64,000 bases of DNA from Olsenella timonensis (lineage in GTDB: Bacteria; Actinomycetota; Coriobacteriia; Coriobacteriales; Atopobiaceae): contig NZ_LT635455.1 in the NCBI RefSeq assembly GCF_900119915.1, positions 310,001 to 374,000 of the forward strand, given 5' to 3'. A program made the translations under genes and the position numbers. Shown here one piece after another: positions 41,168-49,495 of the stretch; positions within the stretch are counted from its first letter, which is position 1, and every line of letters begins with the position of its first letter. The notes beneath the pieces were generated by a model that saw only the letters and a list, made by a program, of their open reading frames with translations, had not been told where the DNA came from and ran no database searches.

Positions 41168-42451
41168 ATGAGCGAGCAGAGCATCGGCACCCGCTGCGTC
41201 CAGGCCGGCTATACGCCGGGCGACGGCGAGCCGCGCCAGATTCCCATCGTCCAGTCCACCACCTTCAAGTACGCCACCTCCGAGCACATGGGCCAGCTCT
41301 TCGACCTCGAGGCGGAGGGCTACTTCTACACGCGCCTGCAGAACCCCACCAACGACGCCGTCGCGGCCAAGATCGCCGCGCTCGAAGGCGGCGCCGCGGC
41401 CATGCTCACGAGCTCCGGCCAGGCGGCCAACTTCTTCGCGCTCTTCAACATCTGCGAGGCGGGCAGCCACGTCGTGGCGAGCTCAGCCATCTACGGCGGC
41501 ACCTACAACCTGATCGCGCACACCATGGCCAAGATGGGCGTCGAGTCCACGTTCGTCTCGCCCACCTGCACGCCCGAGGAGCTCGAGGCGGCCTTCCGTC
41601 CCAACACGCGCGCCGTCTTCGGCGAGACGATCGCCAACCCCGCGCTCGACGTGCTGGACATCGAGCGCTTTGCGAGTGCGGCCCACGCGCACGGCGTGCC
41701 GCTGATCGTGGACAACACCTTCCCCACGCCGGTCTTCTGCCGCCCCATCGAGTGGGGCGCCGACATCGTGACCCACTCCACCACCAAGTACATGGACGGC
41801 CACGGCGTGGGCGTGGGCGGCGCGATTGTGGACTCCGGCAACTTTGACTGGATGGCGCACGCGGACAAGTTCCCCGGCCTCACCACCCCGGACGAGTCCT
41901 ATCACGGCATCGTCTACGCCGAGAAGTTCGGCCAGGCGGGCGCCTTCATCACCAAGGCCACCTCGCAGCTCATGCGCGACCTCGGCTCCATCCAGAGCCC
42001 GCAGAACGCGTTCTACCTCAACATGGGCCTCGAGAGCCTGCACGTGCGCATGCCGCGCCACTTTGCCAACGGCCTCGCCGTGGCGGAGTACCTCGCGGGC
42101 TCCGACAAGGTGACGAGCGTGCGCTTCCCGCACCTTGCCGGCGACCCCTATCACGAGCTCGCGCAGAAGTACCTGCCCGAGGGCGGCTCCGGCGTGGTGT
42201 CCTTTGAGCTGGCCGGCGGTCGCGCGGCTGCCGAGAAGTTCATGGCGGCCCTGCGCCTGGCCGCGATCGAGACGCACGTGGCCGACGCGCGCACCTGCTG
42301 CCTGCACCCTGCCTCGGCGACGCACCGTCAGATGAACGACGAGGAGCTGGCGGCCGCCGGCATCTCGCCGTCCATGGTGCGCTTCTCGTGCGGCCTGGAG
42401 GACAGAGCGGACCTCATCGCTGACATCGAGCAGGCGCTTGCCGCGATCTAG
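41168..42451 (+). CDS. metY: O-acetylhomoserine sulfhydrylase
   Basis: A 427-residue PLP enzyme of the Cys/Met metabolism family that makes homocysteine from O-acetylhomoserine and sulfide. The PLP lysine lies in THSTTKYMDGHG, with phosphate-binding SSGQAANFFALFNI upstream. The order MSEQSIGTRCVQAGYTPGDGEPRQIP is typical of OAH sulfhydrylases rather than cystathionine enzymes. TATCAT upstream (about 41,136) may be the -10, with AAAGGAG before the ATG. Its product feeds MetH encoded at 15.8 kb. Confidence 0.93.
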   Translation: MSEQSIGTRCVQAGYTPGDGEPRQIPIVQSTTFKYATSEHMGQLFDLEAEGYFYTRLQNPTNDAVAAKIAALEGGAAAMLTSSGQAANFFALFNICEAGSHVVASSAIYGGTYNLIAHTMAKMGVESTFVSPTCTPEELEAAFRPNTRAVFGETIANPALDVLDIERFASAAHAHGVPLIVDNTFPTPVFCRPIEWGADIVTHSTTKYMDGHGVGVGGAIVDSGNFDWMAHADKFPGLTTPDESYHGIVYAEKFGQAGAFITKATSQLMRDLGSIQSPQNAFYLNMGLESLHVRMPRHFANGLAVAEYLAGSDKVTSVRFPHLAGDPYHELAQKYLPEGGSGVVSFELAGGRAAAEKFMAALRLAAIETHVADARTCCLHPASATHRQMNDEELAAAGISPSMVRFSCGLEDRADLIADIEQALAAI

Positions 42452-42520
42452 CGGGGCGGGTTTCTCGCGCGTTTCCGCCGCATGGCGGTGCGTTGCGAGG
42501 CCGCGTCAAAGGTTTCTATC

Positions 42521-42552
42521 TCGCCGCGTGGAGGTTACCTTCCGCGCGGCGA
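42521..42552 (+). terminator. Strong stem-loop between metY and amt
   Basis: TCGCCGCGTGGAGG (42521-42534) pairs with CCTTCCGCGCGGCGA (ending 42552), about 14 pairs with G-U wobbles, around TTAC. GTCGTTTCTC follows, which is only a poor T tract. It may terminate metY or shape the amt leader. Confidence 0.45.
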
Positions 42553-42619
42553 GTCGTTTCTCGGCGCTGAAAGGGAGCAGCATCGGTCGGGTCACGTCCG
42601 CGCGACCGAGGAGGCTCTC

Positions 42620-43897
42620 ATGTATGACAGCGGATCGACGGCCTTCATGCTCGTCTGCACGATGCTCGTCCTGTTCATGACCCCGGGGCTCGCGTTCTTC
42701 TACGGCGGTCTCGCCCGCCGCAAGAACGTGGTCAACACCATGCTCATGTGCTTTGCCGCCATCGGCGTGGTGGGGCTCGTCTGGGTTCTGGCCGGCTGGT
42801 CGTTCGCCTACGGCGGCGACGGCTCGCTGTCATGGTTCGGCGGATTCGACCAGATGGGACTTGCCGGCGTGGTCGACGGGATGCTGGCCGAGAAGGACGC
42901 GGTGCCGGAGGGCGTCGCCTATCCGAGCATCGTCGACGTGACCTTCCAGATGGCATTCGCCATGATCACCGCCGCGATCGTCACGGGATCGGTGGCCGGT
43001 CGCATGCGCTTTGGTGCCATCGTCGCGTTTCTCGCCGCGTGGGCGCTCGTCGTGTACGCGCCGCTCGCTCACATGGTGTGGGGCGGCGAGGGCTCGCTCA
43101 TCGGCGACGTGATCGGCGCCCTCGACTTTGCCGGCGGTGACGTGGTCCACATCAGCTCGGGCGTCACGGGACTGCTGCTCTGTCTTGCGCTCGGCGGGCG
43201 ACGCGGCTTCGGTCTCACGAGCTACCGGCCCCACAACGTGCCGTTCGTCGCCCTGGGCGCGGGCCTCCTGTGGTTCGGATGGTTTGGGTTCAACGGCGGC
43301 TCGGAGTTCGCGGCTGACGGAACGGCGGCCCTGGCGATTCTCAACACGGTCGTGTCGAGCGCGGCGGGCCTGGTCTCCTGGCTCGTGGTCGAGCGCGTCG
43401 CTACGGGCAAGCCCTCGCTCGTGGGTGGGTGCACGGGGTTGGTCGCGGGCCTCGTGGTGGTGACCCCGGGCGCGGGCTTCGTCGAGCCGTGGGCGGCCGT
43501 GGTGATGGGTCTTCTCGTCTCTCCCGTCTGCTACCTTGCCATCTCGCATCTCAAGGCGCGCTTTGGCTATGACGACGCGCTCGACGCCTTTGGCTGCCAC
43601 GGCGTGGGCGGCATCCTGGGCGGCCTGCTCACCGGCCTCTTCTGCGTGCCCGAGCTCTCCTGGACCGGGCAGGGCGGGCTGCTCTACACCGGTGACCCGT
43701 CCCTCATGGTGAGCCAGGTGCTCGGCATCCTGGTGACGCTCGTCATCGTGGTTGTGCTCGACCTCGTTCTTATCGGGGCGCTGCGTCTCGTCTTCCGAGG
43801 CCAGCTGCGCGTGAGCGACCGCGACGAGGCCCTCGGTCTCGACGTTGCCGAGCACGGCGAGAGCGCCTATCCCGCATTCACCGGCCTTGACGCCTGA
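42620..43897 (+). CDS. amt: Ammonium transporter
   Basis: A 425-residue Amt/MEP/Rh channel with 11 spans. Recognisable parts are FMTPGLAFFYGGLARRKN in span 1, GGDVVHISSGVTGL with a pore histidine region, GLLWFGWFGFNGGSE, and DDALDAFGCHGVGGILGGLLTG with the second pore histidine. ATG 42620 follows GAGGAGG; the longer upstream frame lacks a ribosome site. It is followed after 21 nt by the PII protein gene, the classical amtB-glnK arrangement in which PII blocks the channel when nitrogen is plentiful. Confidence 0.95.
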   Translation: MYDSGSTAFMLVCTMLVLFMTPGLAFFYGGLARRKNVVNTMLMCFAAIGVVGLVWVLAGWSFAYGGDGSLSWFGGFDQMGLAGVVDGMLAEKDAVPEGVAYPSIVDVTFQMAFAMITAAIVTGSVAGRMRFGAIVAFLAAWALVVYAPLAHMVWGGEGSLIGDVIGALDFAGGDVVHISSGVTGLLLCLALGGRRGFGLTSYRPHNVPFVALGAGLLWFGWFGFNGGSEFAADGTAALAILNTVVSSAAGLVSWLVVERVATGKPSLVGGCTGLVAGLVVVTPGAGFVEPWAAVVMGLLVSPVCYLAISHLKARFGYDDALDAFGCHGVGGILGGLLTGLFCVPELSWTGQGGLLYTGDPSLMVSQVLGILVTLVIVVVLDLVLIGALRLVFRGQLRVSDRDEALGLDVAEHGESAYPAFTGLDA

Positions 43898-44257
<360 letters not shown>

Positions 44258-44290
44258 CCTCCCGGCCACTTTTCCGCCCTCCCTCCCGGA

Positions 44291-44421
44291 GGTTTGGGTT
44301 CACGCTTTGGGCGCTTCAGAAGTAACCCGCAGGCGAGTATGTCGCTCACCTGCGGGTTTTCTAAAGGGTCTTTCGGACGGTGTCCGGTAATGAACCCAAA
44401 CCGCAAAATGGTTTGGGTTCA
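44291..44421. repeat. Intergenic palindromic element, GGTTTGGGTTCA type
   Basis: Three copies of a 12-nt motif lie in the convergent gap between glnK and the FKBP gene: direct at 44291-44302, inverted at 44391-44402 and direct at 44410-44421. The first two enclose 88 nt, and the last two form an 11-bp hairpin with a 7-nt loop. Inside are a terminator (44324-44360) and a small CGGAC/GTCCG hairpin. Confidence 0.7.
44324..44360 (+). terminator. Intrinsic terminator of amt-glnK
   Basis: AACCCGCAGG (44324-44333) pairs perfectly with CCTGCGGGTT (44349-44358), and the T run TTTT continues to 44360. It lies 66 nt after the glnK stop inside the palindromic element. Confidence 0.75.
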
Positions 44422-44428
44422 AGGGGCG

Positions 44429-44854
44429 CTACTCGACCTCGAGGAGCTCGATGTTGAAGTTGAGCGCCTTGCCGGCCATCTCGTGGTTCATGTCAAAGGT
44501 GATGGTGCCGTTCTCCACGGCGGCGACCGTGGCGGGGAAGGGGCGGCCGCCGGGGCCGGAGAGCATCACGCGGTCACCCGCGGAGAGGTCCTCGGCGCCG
44601 GGCATCTGCGCGACGGGGACGCTCTGGACGAGGCGCTCGTCGCGCTCGCCGTAGGCCTCCGTGGGCTCGAGGCGCACGTTCACCACCTGGCCTACCTCCA
44701 TCTCGCGCACCGCCGCGTCAAAGCCCTTGATCATCTGGCCGGCCATGCAGGTGAACGCCAGCGGCTCGCCGCGGTCGCGCGAGGAGTCGAACTTCGTGCC
44801 GTCGTCCAGCGTGCCCACGTAGTGGACCTTGACCTGCTTGCCCTCGTTGCTCAT
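44429..44854 (-). CDS. FKBP-type peptidyl-prolyl isomerase, SlyD-like
   Basis: A 141-residue prolyl isomerase/chaperone. MSNEGKQVKVHYVGTLDDGTKFDSS is the FKBP start, followed by GQMIKGFDAAVREMEVGQ; the inserted flap domain with PAEAYGERDE-like sequence (PTEAYGERDERLV) and PGPGGRPFPATV, and the closing FDMNHEMAGKALNF, are of SlyD type. The histidine-rich metal-binding tail of E. coli SlyD is absent. No signal peptide, so it acts in the cytosol. It stands alone. Confidence 0.92.
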   Translation of the reverse strand: MSNEGKQVKVHYVGTLDDGTKFDSSRDRGEPLAFTCMAGQMIKGFDAAVREMEVGQVVNVRLEPTEAYGERDERLVQSVPVAQMPGAEDLSAGDRVMLSGPGGRPFPATVAAVENGTITFDMNHEMAGKALNFNIELLEVE

Positions 44855-44918
44855 GTCTCTCCCGTCTCTGGGGTCGGATGCACCGACCCCAGATTCTGAC
44901 AGATGCCCCGGACGGGCG

Positions 44919-45944
44919 CTAGTCGGCGTCCGCGCTCTCCCAGATGGGGTCCCAGTAGCGCTCCATCATGACCGTGTCGCGCGTCGCGTTCCAGGTGTCC
45001 TCGGTGAGAAGCTCGGCGTTCAGGGGCAGGCCCAGCACCCCCTCGACCACGGAGCGGTCAAAGATGTGCACGTCTGTGTCGCTGTGACCGTCGTCCGGCT
45101 CGGTTTCGACGATGCGCACGACGTCCAGTCCGTCCACGGTGCTCATGAGCGCCACGACGTCGTAGACGAGCGCCAGGTCAACGTGGTCGTCATCTTGAGC
45201 CATGCTGTCGCGGTCCTGGTAGGAGTAGTTGATCTCGAGGGTGTTTCTGTCCACCTCGGTCGAGACGCCGCTCACGTAGGCGCCCGCCGGAAGCGACCGG
45301 ACAAGCTCGTCCACGCGCGTGACGTCGGCGAGGCTGGTCCCGGCGTAGGCCGCCAGCTCGTCTGCGGACTGGGCCTGGACCTCGGCCAGAAGCCCGGTTC
45401 CGCTCTGGGAGGGCGCTCCGTAGCGGTTGCCCGTGCCGTCCTGCTGGCCCGTGCCCGTGGTGGAGCCGGTGGGCTGGTCGAGCGACACGACGAGAGAGTC
45501 CTCGGTGTCGACATAGGCGTCGCGCGCGGCGTCCATGCTCACGACATTGAATACCGTCACCACGATCATTCCGACAACAAGCACGCCCGCAACCGCAGCG
45601 ACAGCGATCGCCCAGGTCGGCCAGCGCTTGTGCGGTCCGGCTGACGAGGGCTCGGCTCCAGGCGCCGGAGGCTCCGGCTCGTCCGCTGCGGCGCTCGCGG
45701 GCGCGACGACCGTGGCGTCGGCGGACGGCTCGTCCTTCTCGCCCAGCACGTCCTCCACGCTGGACACGGCGTCGCAGGTGCGCCGGTAGGCCTCGTCCTC
45801 GCTCATGCCCTGCCCGACGTAGTCGTCGAAGCGCGCCACGAGGTTGCCGTAGATCTCCTCTTTGAGCTCAATGGTCTCGGCGTCGAGCGTGCGGCCCTCG
45901 AAGAGGTGCTCGACGTACATTCTGAGGTCACTTCTGCCGCTCAT
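44919..45944 (-). CDS. DUF4825-like single-span membrane protein linked to PadR
   Basis: A 341-residue protein. The N-terminal 75 residues resemble the permease-prefix helical domain (LRMYVEHLFEGRTLDAETIELKEEIYGNLVARF), then comes a Pro/Ala-rich linker, one membrane span (about residues 112-134) and an extracytoplasmic part with NTLEINYSYQDR that resembles DUF4825. ATG 45944 lies inside the end of the PadR gene (17-nt overlap), with GGAGGGA upstream. PadR plus permease-prefix genes are a frequent pair in Gram-positives, where the regulator controls the membrane protein; the signal sensed is unknown. Confidence 0.72.
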   Translation of the reverse strand: MSGRSDLRMYVEHLFEGRTLDAETIELKEEIYGNLVARFDDYVGQGMSEDEAYRRTCDAVSSVEDVLGEKDEPSADATVVAPASAAADEPEPPAPGAEPSSAGPHKRWPTWAIAVAAVAGVLVVGMIVVTVFNVVSMDAARDAYVDTEDSLVVSLDQPTGSTTGTGQQDGTGNRYGAPSQSGTGLLAEVQAQSADELAAYAGTSLADVTRVDELVRSLPAGAYVSGVSTEVDRNTLEINYSYQDRDSMAQDDDHVDLALVYDVVALMSTVDGLDVVRIVETEPDDGHSDTDVHIFDRSVVEGVLGLPLNAELLTEDTWNATRDTVMMERYWDPIWESADAD

Positions 45945-46290
45945 GTGCTGTTCCCTCCTGCCTGAGAAGTCGGTCGATGATGGTGCGGGCACGGACCCAG
46001 CGCGCGGTCGCCTCGCCGAGCTCGCCGCGCCCGTCGTCGGTGATGTGGTAGTACTTGCGGCGCGCCCCCTGGGTCTCGCTGCCCCAGTAGCTCTCCACGA
46101 GCCCCTGCCCCTCCAGGCGCTTGAGGCTCGTGTACAGCGAGGGCTCCTTCATCTCGTAGGCCCCCCCGCTCGTGTGCGCGACGTCCTTCAGGATCTCATA
46201 CCCGTAGGAGTCGCCGGTCGAGAGCGCGCTCAGCACGATGGCGTCGATGTTGCCTCGGATGAGGTCGCTCTCTGCGTCTCTCGTTGCCAT
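45928..46290 (-). CDS. PadR family transcriptional regulator
   Basis: A 120-residue winged-helix repressor. IRGNIDAIVLSALSTGDSYGYEIL is the PadR start, and YEMKEPSLYTSLKRLEGQGLVESYW the recognition helix and wing, then ARRKYYHITDDG. GGAGGTGAC precedes the ATG. It is co-transcribed with the overlapping downstream membrane gene and divergent from murI. The AT-rich gap (46,320-46,380) contains imperfect inverted GTATA/TATAC sequence that may be its operator and the promoter. Confidence 0.9.
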   Translation of the reverse strand: MATRDAESDLIRGNIDAIVLSALSTGDSYGYEILKDVAHTSGGAYEMKEPSLYTSLKRLEGQGLVESYWGSETQGARRKYYHITDDGRGELGEATARWVRARTIIDRLLRQEGTAHERQK

Positions 46291-46444
46291 GGGTCACCTC
46301 CTCGCCCTGTTGTTGAAAGCAGTGTATAGCATATTACTATGTGTGTCGATATACTTTCTCAGAAATATAGTGCCGAGCGCCAACGTCATGCGGCGGATAT
46401 GCCCGCGTCGCGTTGGGGTATCCTTAGCCCAGGAGGAGGGTGAC

Positions 46445-47224
46445 GTGGGCAAGAAGAGCGACGGTTTTGTGGGGGTCTTCGACTCGGGCGTGGGCGGCAT
46501 CAGCGTGCTGCGCGCGCTCGTCGCCGAGCTTCCGCACGAGGACTTCCGCTTCTTCGGCGACTCCGCCAACGCCCCGTACGGCGAGAAGACCGAGGAGCAG
46601 GTGCTCGAGCTCTCGCGCGGCATCGTCGAGGACCTGCTGGCCGACGGCGCCAAGGCCATCGTCATCGCCTGCAACACGGCAACTTCCGTCGCCGCCGCCG
46701 CGCTGCGCTCCGCCTATGCGGACGTCCCCATCGTCGGAATCGAGCCCGCGCTCAAGCCGGCCGCCCGCGCGCTGCCGCACGGGCGCGTGCTCGTGATGGC
46801 GACCGAGGTCACCCTGCGGCTCGAGAAGTACCACGAGCTCGTGCGCGCGTGGGGAGGCGAATGTGACGTCGTGCCAGTGCCCTGCCCCGGCCTCGCGGCG
46901 CGCATCGAGCGCGGAGACCTCGACTCGTCCGACCTCCGGGAGCTGATCGAGGGCTACGTTGGCGCGTATGCGGGCGAGGTGGACGGCGTGGTGCTCGGCT
47001 GCACGCACTACCCCTTCGTCCGTCGCCTGATCGCGGACGCACTCGGCCCTGGCGTCCGGTTCTTCGACGGCGGCGCCGGCACCGCGCGGCAGCTCAGGGT
47101 CCGTCTCACGGACGCGGGCCTGCTCGCCGTGCGCGAGCGTCCCGGGCGCGTCGAGTTTGCCTCGAGCCTGGACACCCCCGAGGAGCTGGCCCTCTATGAG
47201 AGGTTCTTCTCGTTTTCGTGCTAG
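46445..47224 (+). CDS. murI: Glutamate racemase
   Basis: Makes D-glutamate for peptidoglycan. The 259-residue protein has GVFDSGVGGISVLRAL, FFGDSANAPYGEK, VIACNTATS with the first catalytic cysteine and VLGCTHYPFV with the second. GTG at 46445 is preferred because AGGAGGAGGG lies just upstream; the longer frame reaches into the PadR promoter. A palindromic element with terminator-like hairpins follows the stop. Confidence 0.94.
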   Translation: MGKKSDGFVGVFDSGVGGISVLRALVAELPHEDFRFFGDSANAPYGEKTEEQVLELSRGIVEDLLADGAKAIVIACNTATSVAAAALRSAYADVPIVGIEPALKPAARALPHGRVLVMATEVTLRLEKYHELVRAWGGECDVVPVPCPGLAARIERGDLDSSDLRELIEGYVGAYAGEVDGVVLGCTHYPFVRRLIADALGPGVRFFDGGAGTARQLRVRLTDAGLLAVRERPGRVEFASSLDTPEELALYERFFSFSC

Positions 47225-47228
47225 CGGC

Positions 47229-47358
47229 TCATTATCTGGGTACTTTTTTGCCTGTCCCCGAAGTAGGGGACAGCCAAGCACTCACAAACATGCAGGTAGA
47301 AAAATGGCACCTTTCAAGTCGTACTTGAGAGGTGCCGAAAAAAGTACCCAGATAATGA
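47229..47358. repeat. Intergenic palindromic element with perfect 21-bp inverted repeats
   Basis: TCATTATCTGGGTACTTTTT(T) at 47229-47249 and its exact complement at 47338-47358 enclose 88 nt. Inside are two further hairpins: CTGTCCCC/GGGGACAG (47252-47273) and a 14-pair stem at 47306-47336. It exactly fills the convergent gap between murI and the DegV gene, and the arms are AT-rich unlike the surroundings. As RNA it would form a large three-stem structure from either strand. Confidence 0.8.
47300..47336 (-). terminator. Intrinsic terminator of the DegV gene
   Basis: On the minus strand a 14-pair stem (GGCACCTCTCAAGT with ACTTGAAAGGTGCC, one wobble) is followed by ATTTTTC. It lies inside the palindromic element. 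Confidence 0.65.
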
Positions 47359-47371
47359 TTTGGTTGCCCGA

Positions 47372-48256
47372 CTAGACGCGCTTCTTCCCCCAGAAGAACG
47401 TCGCCACGGTGCCGGGACCGGTGTGAACGCCGATGGTGGCGCCGATGGGGAAGATCTCGACCTTGCCGCTCATCCTGGGGAATGTGGCCTCGATGCGGTC
47501 CGCCACCTCGCGGGCGTCGTCCTCGCACTCCGACTGGGAGATGAAGACCTTGCCGGAGTAGTCGAGGCCACCCTCGGCGAGCTCTTCCATCTTCTCCACC
47601 ACGCGGTTGATCGCCTTGGCCTTGGTGCGGATCTTCTCCTTCACGCCGAGCGACCCGTCGGGCTCCACGTCCATGACGGGGCAGATCTTGAGCATGCCGC
47701 CGACGAGCCCCGCGGCCTTGGAGATGCGCCCGCCGCGGACGAAGAACGTGAGGTCGGACGAGAAGAACCAGTGCTGGACCTCACTCTTGTGCTCCTCCGC
47801 CCAGGCGCCGAGCTCGTCGAGGCTCATGCCGGCGTCGCGCAGCTCGGCGAGCCTGTCCATGAGCAGTCCGTAGCCCGAGGACGCGGCGAGCGAGTCCACG
47901 ACGACGACCTTGCGGTCGGGGTACTTCTCGGCCAGCTGGTCGCGGGCGATGCACGCGGAGTTGTAGGTGCTGGAGATGCCCGAGGAGAGCGTCACGTGCA
48001 GCACGTCCCTGCCGGCGGAGAGGAACCTCTCGAAGTGCTCCGCGTAGTCGCCGGCACTCACCTGCGAGGTCTTTGCGTCGGCTCCGGCGAGCATCTTGGC
48101 GTAGAGGTCGGCGGGGGAGTTGGTGACGCCAAAGTCGTCCTTGCAGGTCTCCCCGTTCAGGTAGTAGTTGAAGTGCAGGTACTTGATGTCACGGGACTCG
48201 AGCCACTCGCGCGTGACGTCGGCGGTCGAGCAGCAGCTGAGAACGTAGTCGGACAT
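47372..48256 (-). CDS. DegV family fatty-acid-binding protein
   Basis: A 294-residue protein of the DegV family, which binds fatty acids and in Firmicutes (as FakB) presents them to the kinase FakA. Features are VLSCCSTADVTREWLESRDI at the start, KTSQVSAGDYAEHF, HVTLSSGISSTYNSA, and the final region IGATIGVHTGPGTVATFF, which is highly conserved in the family. The start at 48256 has GGGAGGAG upstream. No fakA-like gene is adjacent, so the partner is unknown. Confidence 0.9.
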   Translation of the reverse strand: MSDYVLSCCSTADVTREWLESRDIKYLHFNYYLNGETCKDDFGVTNSPADLYAKMLAGADAKTSQVSAGDYAEHFERFLSAGRDVLHVTLSSGISSTYNSACIARDQLAEKYPDRKVVVVDSLAASSGYGLLMDRLAELRDAGMSLDELGAWAEEHKSEVQHWFFSSDLTFFVRGGRISKAAGLVGGMLKICPVMDVEPDGSLGVKEKIRTKAKAINRVVEKMEELAEGGLDYSGKVFISQSECEDDAREVADRIEATFPRMSGKVEIFPIGATIGVHTGPGTVATFFWGKKRV

Positions 48257-48429
48257 GGGTGCTCCTCCCGTTGTTGCTTCCCCCTGCATCATAGCTCAAA
48301 GGGTGACGGCGGCATGCGCGGCGAGGGGGACGCGCCCGCCGCCGCTCGCGGGCGAGGCGCGGCGCGCGGCGGTTCCCGTCCGGCCGTTCGGGCATACTCT
48401 TGGGCAAGGACATCGCGAGGGGAGAGCGC

Positions 48430-49461
48430 ATGGGCAGGTCTGGCGGTGGCGGAGGCGGCTTCGGAGGCGGGGGTCGCTCCGTCAGATGTGTAGAAGGGAC
48501 AGGTGGTCGCTCGGGCAGCGGCTTTGGCGGCTTTGGCGCCCCGCGTCCTGCGGGCGGGCCGCGTCCCCGTCGCACGTACGTGCCCGTCTTCGGCGGGTGG
48601 GGCTGGCGCCGGCCGACCGTGGTGACCGCCGGCGTCGGCGGCGGCTGTGGCGGCTGGCTGGTCGGTCTCGTGCTTGCGGTGCTGCTCGTTGCCCTGCTCA
48701 GCAGCTCGCTCTCGTTCTGCGACTCCGGATTTGGCGGTGGGGCGTCCTACTCCCAGGGGGCCACGCAGGCCTCCTCCACGGTGCGCGAGAAGCTTCCCGC
48801 GGACGCCGTCACCAAGACCGACTGGTACACGGACGCCGACGGCGACTGGGTCCACAACCCCTCCCGCCTCACGAGCGGCCTCGAGCGGTTCTACGACAAG
48901 ACGGGCGTCCAGCCCTACGTCTACATCCTGCCCAACGGCACTTCGACCTCGGTCGACGAGCTCACGCCACGCGCCGAGCAGCTCTACGGGGAGCTCTTCC
49001 AAGACGAGGGTCACTTCCTGCTGGTGTTCTGCGACGACGGCAACGGCTCCTTCGCCTGCGGGTACACGGTGGGCACCGCCGCCTCCGCCGTGATGGACTC
49101 CGAGGCCCTGGGCATCCTCGCCGACGAGCTCGACTACGCCTACAACAACGCCGCCTCCGACGAGGAGGTCTTCTCGGATGCCTTCGAGCGTACGGCGGAG
49201 CGCATCATGTCGGCCGCGGAGGACGAGGCTGCCGGACAGGCCTTGCTCGTCGTGGGCGGTGTCGTCGTGGCCGTGTTGGTGGTCGGCGGGGTGGCCCTCG
49301 TCGTCGCGAGGCGCCGCAAGGCCGCGAAGGCCGAGGAGAAAAGGAGGATGGAGGAGATTCTCAACACCCCGCTCGAGCAGTTCGGGGACAAGGAGGTTGA
49401 GGACCTCGCAGACAAGTACGAGGACGAGGAAGGTGGCCCCGTCAGCGGGGGCAGGGACTAG
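48430..49461 (+). CDS. TPM domain membrane protein with Gly-rich N-terminus
   Basis: A 343-residue protein. It begins with a Gly/Ser/Phe/Arg-rich stretch (GRSGGGGGGFGGGGRS), has a membrane span at about residues 72-92, a TPM-like domain (TSGLERFYDKTGVQPYVYIL and LFQDEGHFLLVFCDDGNG), a second span at about 272-295 and a charged cytoplasmic tail. TPM proteins are often partners of PspA-type envelope stress systems, and pspA follows after 34 nt. ATG 48430 has GAGGGGAG upstream. Codons 18-25 (SVRCVEGT) break the glycine repeat and correspond to the adapter-like DNA at 48480-48502, so this part may be an assembly error. Confidence 0.8.
   Translation: MGRSGGGGGGFGGGGRSVRCVEGTGGRSGSGFGGFGAPRPAGGPRPRRTYVPVFGGWGWRRPTVVTAGVGGGCGGWLVGLVLAVLLVALLSSSLSFCDSGFGGGASYSQGATQASSTVREKLPADAVTKTDWYTDADGDWVHNPSRLTSGLERFYDKTGVQPYVYILPNGTSTSVDELTPRAEQLYGELFQDEGHFLLVFCDDGNGSFACGYTVGTAASAVMDSEALGILADELDYAYNNAASDEEVFSDAFERTAERIMSAAEDEAAGQALLVVGGVVVAVLVVGGVALVVARRRKAAKAEEKRRMEEILNTPLEQFGDKEVEDLADKYEDEEGGPVSGGRD
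48480..48502 (+). other. Sequence resembling a Nextera/Tn5 mosaic-end adapter
   Basis: The 23 bases here match the Read 1 Nextera adapter end (its last 23 bases, ending in the Tn5 mosaic end) at 21 positions; two differences lie where the adapter has T and A and the window has G. The segment interrupts an otherwise Gly-rich coding repeat. See the finding. Confidence 0.6.
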
Positions 49462-49495
49462 CGGCGTCTCCTGACGTCTCGAGAAGGGAAACGAC

